Origin: Lottia gigantea
Lineage: Eukaryota; Mollusca; Gastropoda; Lottiidae
Direction: 5' to 3'
Length of the DNA: 64,000 bases
Assembly (NCBI RefSeq): GCF_000327385.1
Contig: NW_008710315.1
Location: 785,775-849,774 of the forward strand
Positions 59,901 to 64,000 of the stretch are shown here, piece by piece. The position numbers and the translations under genes were made by a program. The notes beneath the pieces are model-generated. The model had not been told where the DNA came from, made no database searches, and worked only from the letters and a program-made list of their open reading frames with translations. How positions within the stretch are numbered: the first letter of the stretch is position 1; each line of letters begins with the position of its first letter.

Positions 59901-60681
59901 CAGCGAACATCTCCAGTTTGTCCACCACAAAATTTCTATATTCTTTGATCTTGTTTTCATAGTTTTCAGAACCAGCTTTACCGAATCTTTTTAGTCTTTC
60001 TTTGGTTGGAAATCTGACGAGAGCTTTGGTCTGATCTATATCGTAGAACCATTCATCTTCCATCAACAATCTCATGATCGGATCATGCAAGGATGCCGTT
60101 AAAAATAATTTAGCAGAATATAACGAGTCACAGAAATGTTTAAATAAAATATTAAACGTGCATTTTTTTCTTCGGATAAAATGTCTGGGATTCACATCTC
60201 CGATTACCTGTAAATCTGTTAATGATAACAGAACTCTTAAAACTAGGCGTTCATCTTCTACTAATATACAATTAGAATACAATGATGATAACAGAGTGCT
60301 TGTCAACTGGCTCATATCAAAACTGTTTCTGTTTTCAGCCAGCACCAAGCATTTTGATATTAACAGAGGATTTTCCTTCATATATTTCAAAAGTTCACCA
60401 TATTTGCCATCATGATAAGAAAGTTGTTTATAGCTCTCTATAAAAGAAACGGAACCTATTTCATTATGATCGTCAAAAAATCCATCTGGTTTCCGCCGGA
60501 ATTCGCCTGAGATTTTTTTGTCTAAATCTATTTTTTGTTGCTTTGTAATCCATGCTGTTTGAAAAAGGGAGGTAGCCACATGAGAGACCTCTTCATATAG
60601 CCTCTGTAGTTGTTCTTTTTCTGTGTCTATAAACATTCGTTCCTGTTTGAGAACAATACATAGCTTTCTTGTGTCCACCAT
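46317..60681 (-). CDS. GAPVD1: GAPVD1 (Gapex-5/RME-6), Rab5 GEF with RasGAP-like domain, 1,441 aa
   Basis: Twenty coding exons, 5-prime to 3-prime: 60681-59569, 58686-58558, 58081-57883, 57166-57018, 56479-56320, 55972-55664, 55209-55046, 54662-54561, 54262-54178, 53322-52817, 52304-52223, 51909-51868, 51384-51319, 50597-50231, 49868-49734, 48994-48871, 48432-48366, 47990-47876, 47434-47296, 46589-46317. All junctions are GT-AG and in frame; 4,326 coding bases, close to the human protein (about 1,480 aa). An N-terminal RasGAP-like region, an acidic disordered middle, a helical region (LLRALLAEAINLQN) and a C-terminal VPS9 domain are all present. Family members activate Rab5 on early endosomes and act in receptor endocytosis. 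The start ATG sits in LKQER-containing text matching the vertebrate N-terminus. An acceptor at 60,701 implies a 5-prime UTR intron. Confidence 0.95.
46745..47255. repeat. Short-unit tandem array in the last GAPVD1 intron
   Basis: TTTCAGATATGCTCAGATAC and close variants repeat with a 12-24 bp period across almost the whole of intron 46,590-47,295. A five-copy GTGAT microsatellite at 47,264-47,287 adjoins the splice donor side. Plus-strand open frames here are by-products. Confidence 0.9.
47545..47695. mobile_element. Family F half element
   Basis: CTTCACAATGTCAAGCTATT, ACGAACTTCAGCTTTATACC, TTGACTGCAATAGCCACTCT and GCAGCGATTTTATTGGATTG match the ends of the 41.25 kb and 0.1 kb copies. In GAPVD1 intron 18. 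Confidence 0.65.
48569..48761. mobile_element. Family E element (inner core)
   Basis: TATAGCCACTTCAGTTAGGG at the left and, inverted, TATAGCCACTTCAATTAGGG at the right make near-perfect 30 bp terminal repeats; the next words CTAACAACAGCCCTCTT and AAGAGGGCTGTCATTAG also pair. In GAPVD1 intron 16, between 48,432 and 48,871. Confidence 0.88.
49339..49690. mobile_element. Family A element (copy 5), complete
   Basis: TTAAAGATGGGTTTCCTTAC at the left and AATAAGGGAACCCATCTTTA at the right, TTAA on both sides, about 350 bp; inner GGAATTCTGCTGGCTAATTA. Lies 44 bases below the lower edge of the 49,734-49,868 exon. Confidence 0.88.
50810..51136. mobile_element. Family B element (copy in GAPVD1 intron 13)
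   Basis: Left AAGGAACAGATGGGCCATTT, inner ACACGCATGGATTTGAAGGC and GTGAACACTCTTACTGATTG, right GGTGCACCTGTTCCTTTAA. Nearly full length. Confidence 0.85.
51250..51288. mobile_element. Family D end fragment
   Basis: GAAAACCTCTTCACAATCCC then TTTAA is one terminal repeat of family D; the other end is missing. It lies 31 bases from the 51,319-51,384 exon. Confidence 0.6.
52480..52757. mobile_element. Family B element with foreign middle
   Basis: Left AAAGAGACAGATGGACATTT and GTCTTGAATATATATG, right GGGCGCACCTGTCCCTTAA. The middle (AAGGTGCAGTCTTGGTCAGG and on) is not found in other copies. Confidence 0.65.
52817..56479 (-). CDS. GAPVD1: GAPVD1 exons 5-10: acidic disordered middle
   Basis: Six exons encode a Ser/Asp/Glu-rich stretch without folded domains. 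Short family-conserved motifs stand out: RFSLSSYQES, KFEIKTE, TVSDTWSTDVLASD in the 55,209-55,046 exon, SETASDAWSTDVLASD in the 54,662-54,561 exon, and SVALSLFDPLATDYG in the 53,322-52,817 exon. The vertebrate protein has counterparts of each, including the doubled W-S-T-D-V-L motif, so these are likely docking sites; partners are not deduced here. Confidence 0.88.
53346..53670. mobile_element. Family C element, complete
   Basis: Left TTAAAGGGGCATTCTGCTTT and right (inverted) TTAAAGGGACATTCCGCTTT, with TTTGTAGGTC next at the right. TTAA flanks both. It begins 24 bases above the upper edge of the 52,817-53,322 exon, very near its acceptor. Confidence 0.85.
53700..54035. mobile_element. Family E element, complete with outer terminal repeats
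   Basis: The inner core 53,761-53,976 has near-perfect inverted TATAGCCACTTCAGTTAGGG ends. Beyond it, TTTTATTAGCTTTTATTTTT on the left pairs with AAAAATAAAAGCTAATAAAA on the right, so the true terminal repeat is about 100 bp. No open frame. Confidence 0.85.
55225..55545. repeat. Tandem repeat, about 117 bp unit, 2.7 copies
   Basis: CTACAAAATAACAATTCCAC, AATAACATAAATTATACTCT and CCATCAGTAATAATAGACTA repeat with a period near 117 bp in GAPVD1 intron 6. The array lies next to the acceptor at 55,209. Confidence 0.85.
56636..56968 (-). mobile_element. tRNA-derived SINE, near full length
   Basis: Read on the minus strand from 56,968: head GAGCCGCAGTGGCTCAGTGA (A-box-like TGGCTCAGTGAG), then GGTCCAGGGTTAAATGC (B-box-like), then body CGGTTTCCCCCTGTCAGGGA, the central word TCATTCGGATGGATCAATAA, TGCACGTTAAAGATCCATCG and GTTGCCCGTCTTCATTAGCC. 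The central domain resembles the conserved core of long metazoan SINEs; the exact superfamily is from memory only. In GAPVD1 intron 4. Confidence 0.8.
57175..57340 (-). mobile_element. SINE 3-prime fragment
   Basis: Minus-strand copy of the SINE tail half (CTTATTGCACACTGCATTGC, then TCTTCATTAGCTCCATTAAG). It starts nine bases above the exon edge at 57,166, inside or beside the splice acceptor region. Confidence 0.65.
57345..57655 (-). mobile_element. SINE copy, headless
   Basis: Runs on the minus strand from CATAGGTCGAGATGTTACCA through AACCCGGTTTCCCCCTGTCA, AGTCGTTCGGATGGGACAAA, TGCATGTTAAAGATCCCTCG and GTAGGATGTAAAACTCCATT to a TTTCATTTTACTT end. The small open frame here is SINE-borne. 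Confidence 0.75.
57656..57856 (-). mobile_element. SINE copy, head and central part
   Basis: Head on the minus strand: GGTGTCATGGTGGTCCAGTG, AAGTCCAGGGTTCTATACTG; then GGTTCCCCTTTGTCAGTGTC and GTCATTTGGATAGGACAATA. It stops at AGGTCCTGTGTCTAATGC, so it lacks the 3-prime half. Its head lies 27 bases below the 57,883 exon edge. Confidence 0.75.
58136..58400. repeat. Dispersed fold-back repeat in GAPVD1 intron 2
   Basis: AAACTTGGTCAAC at the left and GGTCAAGTTTAAAATTTTC at the right are inverted. AGAATAGAATCTCTATATAA pairs with TTATAGAGAGATTCTGTTGT, and GGTACCATGAC with TTTTGACACC. The same words occur near 29.4-29.6 kb. From 58,690 to 59,180 nothing is recognised. Confidence 0.65.
59185..59523. 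mobile_element. Family B element in GAPVD1 intron 1
   Basis: Left TTAACGAGACAGCTGTGCCA, inner AGAAATGTATGAAAATTTCA, ACACACATGGATTTCATGGC and GTGAACACTATTATTGATTA, right GGTTGTCCCTTTA. It ends about 45 bases from the exon 1 donor. Confidence 0.8.
59569..60681 (-). CDS. GAPVD1: GAPVD1 exon 1: RasGAP-like region
   Basis: This single 1,113-base exon encodes residues 1-371. Recognisable family text includes AWITKQQKIDLDKKI, SYKQLSYHDGKYGELL, ENPLLISKCLVLAE, NPRHFIRRKKCTFNILFKHF, SAKLFLTASLHDPIMRLLME and LFICPAICDPEPYGI. The last of these is the FLRFINPAI-like segment of Ras GAP folds. The region continues into exon 2 (FIDDLIQFEN) and exon 3 (VSFLRVSVENL). Whether it stimulates a Ras-type GTPase cannot be told from sequence. 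The intronless layout of so large a region is notable beside the 19 following introns. Confidence 0.92.
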
Positions 60682-60734
60682 AATTATGCTTTATGTCAAT
60701 CTGAAATGACAAATAAACAGTTGTACCAATAATC

Positions 60735-60830
60735 TCATTTAAAAAGATTGTAAAGAGGTTTTCTAAAGTTTTTATGTGTATTGGGGACACTGATAGAATC
60801 AATTTGCACCATTACAAGACATCTATAGTT
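60735..60830. mobile_element. Family D half element upstream of GAPVD1
   Basis: AAAAGATTGTAAAGAGGTTT, TCTAAAGTTTTTATGTGTAT and TGATAGAATCAATTTGCACC match the 36.97 kb element inverted half. It sits 35 bases above the 5-prime UTR acceptor at 60,701. From 60,830 to 61,740 I see no gene or repeat apart from weak family B words near 60,880. Confidence 0.6.
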
Positions 60831-61739
60831 CCTTACTAAGTGTTTGATGACGTCACAGATCAGTGTTAGTTTCTGAGACTAATTTACAATAGGTCAAATG
60901 AATGGCAAACCTGTCAACGTCAACCTGCTGAATCAAAGGTTAAATTTTTACAGAAGACTCGACCGATTTTGACACGGTTATCCATTTCAATGACAAAATT
61001 TAGTTGAACTCTTAATCCTAATGATTTCAAATTCCTGAAGGAATTTTGTTAGAAACAGTGAACTTAGGTCAAAGAATAGAATATCGAGACTAAGGACAAG
61101 GATCATCACCATTCCATAATATGATAATGTTGTCTTGTTGGCCTTGTAAATAAATATCTATTTGGAAATGGAATAGGCTAATGAAAAGAAGTCGTAAATT
61201 CGAGTGTTTCTACTTGCAAAGTAAAATAAAATACTACTATTTGGAAAATGTAGGTTGGGAGGCATCAAGACGATTATTAAGGAGGGCCAACCGTACATAT
61301 TTTATAATCATTGGACTTATTCATAAAAATACCTTCGAACATTCACTGTCAAGTACTACAAACCTAGACTTGACTTTATTTACATTTTGTGCGCATGTCT
61401 GTAAAGGAGGTTATTTACAAAAACGTAACCAAAAGTGTAGCCCGAAAACGTGAACCAATAACATATTTTATTTGAGGGCGAATTTTTTCAACTTACTCAT
61501 TATTTTGTTTAGGCTATCTTAAATGGACCCATTTTTCGGATTCTGAATTCATAAACTTTATTGAAATGATCGCCATAATATAATGATAATACGGTGTCCG
61601 TAATTATCAAACTAATCCGACAACACTCGACGATAGCCTTCTAACAGTTCAGAAAGTTCTAATAAAATTTCGGTTGTTTTACTTATATGTGTATATATTT
61701 GCCCATTTTCTATTATTTGGACCTCAGAGATTTCGAAAG

Positions 61740-61926
61740 AACACAAAAAATCAAAATCAGGTCTTGCATAAATAGTCTTCAGAATAACTAGAAATTATGT
61801 GCAAGAATCGCATAATTTCAACTAAAACGTCTCAACCTATAGGAGTTTCATTTACTATTTCCATAGATGTCTTTTCTATATATGAATTGTCTTTTTTAAC
61901 TTTCAAACGCGGGTAATTGTGAACAC
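61740..61926. mobile_element. Family B fragment
   Basis: AAATAGTCTTCAGAATAACT, TGTGCAAGAATCGCATAATT, CATTTACTATTTCCATAGAT and TTTCAAACGCGGGTAATTGT are in family order. Both ends are worn or lost; the right side stops where the possible exon below begins. Confidence 0.65.
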
Positions 61927-61949
61927 ACATCCGGATCGGCACTCTCGAC

Positions 61950-62090
61950 ATGTCAGAAAAATCAGAATCCAAATATCTGCCCATCCGGATCGGCACTCTC
62001 GATATGTCAAGCCAAATAGCCGAACGATTTAGAACGATTCAAACAGAGTCAAGGTCTCCTTCGAAAACTCGAGTCGGATTAAAGACATCG
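61950..62090 (+). CDS. Possible first exon of an unidentified plus-strand gene
   Basis: A 47-codon frame starts at ATG 61,950 (MSEKSESKYLPIRIGTLDM and on) and ends at a possible donor TCG|GTACTA at 62,090. It looks more like coding sequence than its surroundings: balanced base use, charged and polar residues, and a 54-base in-frame direct repeat (CCGGATCGGCACTCTCGA at 61,930 and 61,984) that puts IRIGTLDMS both in and just before the frame. I recognise no family and find no partner exon before the window ends. It could be a chance frame. Confidence 0.25.
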
Positions 62091-62164
62091 GTACTATACT
62101 GCCAGTTAAGATATTTTCGTGTATTTGTGCTCTCATTGGGACTCATTTGCAAAAAGACGCCATA

Positions 62165-64000
62165 CAATTGTATAGCTATATAGAAATACCATTGTTAAAA
62201 TAGTACTCAATATTGTAGAGCGATATAGAAATACCACTGTTAAAATAGTGCTCAATACATCAATTGTAGAGTGATACAGAAATACCACTGTTAAAATAGT
62301 GCTCAATACATCAATTGTAGAGTGATATAGAAATACCACTGTTAAAATAGTACTCAATATTGTAGAGTGATATAGAAATACCATTGTTAAAATAGTACTC
62401 AATATTGTAGAGTGATATAGAAATACCACTGTTAAAATAGTACTCAATATTGTAGAGTGATATAGAAATACCATTGTTAAAATAGTACTCAATATTGTAG
62501 AGTGATATAGAAATACCACTGTTAAAATAGTGCCCAATACAGCAATTGTGGAGTGATATAGAAATACCACTGTTAAAATAGTACTCATTATTGTAGAGTG
62601 ATATAGAAATACCACTGTTAAAATAGTGCTCTATATTGTAGAGTGATATAGAAATACCACTGTTAAAATAGTGCTCAATACATCAATTGTAGAGCGATAC
62701 AGAAATACCACTGTTAAAATAGTGCTCAATACATCACTTGTAGAGTGATATAGAAATACCACTGTTAAAATAGTGCTCAATACATCAATTGTAGAGCGAT
62801 ATAGAAATACCACAGTTAAAATAGTGCTCAATACAAGTGTAGAGCGATATAGAAACACCACTGTTAAAATAGTACTCAATATTGTAGAGTGATATAGAAA
62901 TACCACTGTTAAAATGGTGCTCAATACATCACTTGTAGAGTGATATAGAAATACCACTGTTAAAATAGTGCTCAATACATCACTTGTAGAGTGATATAGA
63001 AATACCACTGTTAAAATAGTGCTCAATACATCACTTGTAGAGTGATATAGAAATACCACTGTTAAAATAGTGCTCAATACATCAATTGTAGAGCGATATA
63101 GAAATACCACTGTTAAAATAGTGCTCAATACAAGTGTAGAGCGATATAGAAGCACCACTGTTAAAATAGTACTCAATATTGTAGAGTGATATAGAAATAC
63201 CACTGTTAAAATGGTGCTCAATACATCAATTGTAGAGTGATATAGAAATACCACTGTTAAAATAGTGCTCAATACATCAATTGTAGAGCGATATAGAAAT
63301 ACCACTGTCAAAATAGTGCTCAATACATCAATTGTAGAGCGAAATAGAAATACCACTGTTAAAATAGTGCTCAATACATCAATTGTAGAGTGATATAGAA
63401 ATACCACCGTTGAAATAGTGCTCAATACATCAATTGTAGAGCGATATAGAAAGACCACTGTTAAAATAGTGCTCAATACATCAATTGTAGAGCGATATAG
63501 AAATACCACTGTTAAAATAGTGCTCAATACATCAATTGTAGAGTGATATAGAAGCACCACTGTTAAAATAGTACTCAATATTGTAGAGTGATATAGAAAT
63601 ACCACTGTTAAAATGGTGCTCAATACATCAATTGTAGAGTGATATAGAAATACCACTGTTAAAATAGTGCTCAATACATCAATTGTAGAGTGATATAAAA
63701 TACCACTGTTAAAATAGTACTCAATATTGTAGAGCGATATAGAAATACCACTGTTAAAATAGTGCTCAATACATCAATTGTAGAGCGATATAGAAATATC
63801 GCTGTTAAAACAGTGCTCAATACATCAATTGTAAAGCTATATAGAAATACCACTGTTAAAATAGTGCTCAATATATCAATTGTAGAGTGATATAGAAATA
63901 CCACTGTTAAAATAGTGCTCAATACAACAATTGTAGAGTGATATAAAAATACTACAGTTAAAATAGTGCTCAATACATCAATTATAGAGCGATACAGAAA
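62165..64000. repeat. Minisatellite, 45/48/51 bp units, about 37 copies, open past window end
   Basis: Units read AGAGTGATATAGAAATACCA, CTGTTAAAATAGTGCTCAAT, ACATCAATTGT. Length classes are 51 (with ACATCA), 48 (ACAAG) and 45 (ATTG), all multiples of three. On the minus strand one frame stays open for hundreds of codons (STILTVVFLYHSTIDVL repeated), interrupted only near 62,620 and 63,690. I treat it as a repeat, not a gene, but see the findings. Confidence 0.95.

Noticed and set aside
1-64000. Search for retroviral, LTR, Polinton, LINE or transposase coding sequence and for CRISPR-like arrays
   Set aside because: No reverse transcriptase, integrase, capsid, protease or transposase motif was seen in any supplied frame. 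The regular arrays have no unique spacers and are plain minisatellites.

Overview
This is a gene-poor, AT-rich, repeat-dense stretch of an invertebrate nuclear genome. Spliced genes with GT-AG introns, a receptor closest in my memory to molluscan 5-HT2 receptors, tRNA-headed SINEs with a long conserved body, and the recurring word GGGCAATAACTC all suggest a mollusc. A limpet-like gastropod is my guess, not something the sequence proves.

Five protein-coding genes can be supported, three of them assembled end to end in frame. (1) Plus strand, 9,010-20,656: a 5-HT2-type serotonin GPCR. Two exons are visible, split by a 10.2 kb intron, and the amino end is lost in a 50-base assembly gap. (2) Minus strand, 31,497-25,441: a 78-residue single-LIM protein in three tiny exons, the first encoding only five residues. 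(3) Minus strand, 36,621-33,600: a 702-residue orphan N-terminal kinesin in two exons, with an altered switch I and a shortened L11-alpha4 segment. (4) Plus strand, 37,534-41,022: a WW plus CUE domain protein, modelled as seven exons and 373 residues, divergent from the kinesin across about 0.9 kb. (5) Minus strand, 60,681-46,317: GAPVD1 (Gapex-5/RME-6 family), 20 coding exons and 1,441 residues, with an N-terminal RasGAP-like region and a C-terminal VPS9 Rab5-GEF domain. Genes 4 and 5 converge on a 5.3 kb intergenic block made mostly of tandem arrays.

The rest is repeats. Short inverted-repeat elements fall into several families. Families A, B, C, D and a 1.4 kb element H all begin and end at TTAA; B, C and D also share the first nine bases TTAAAGGGA. 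Family E has a long terminal inverted repeat, and family F is a fold-back element. tRNA-derived SINE copies lie throughout, three of them filling one GAPVD1 intron. Tandem arrays with units from 12 to about 180 bp lie at 0.5-1.2, 2.8-4.6, 6.5-7.4, 13.0-13.6, 16.7-17.0, 17.7-18.4, 32.2-32.8, 35.5-35.9, 42.9-47.3, 55.2-55.5 and 62.2-64.0 kb. The last runs off the window and keeps a long open frame.

I saw no retroviral, LTR, Polinton or transposase coding sequence, no rRNA or tRNA gene, and no bacterial-type features. The genes are not an operon and share no evident pathway. GAPVD1 acts in endocytic Rab5 control, the receptor at the plasma membrane, and the kinesin and LIM protein in the cytoskeleton. 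The role of the WW-CUE protein is unknown; a ubiquitin link is inferred from its domains only.
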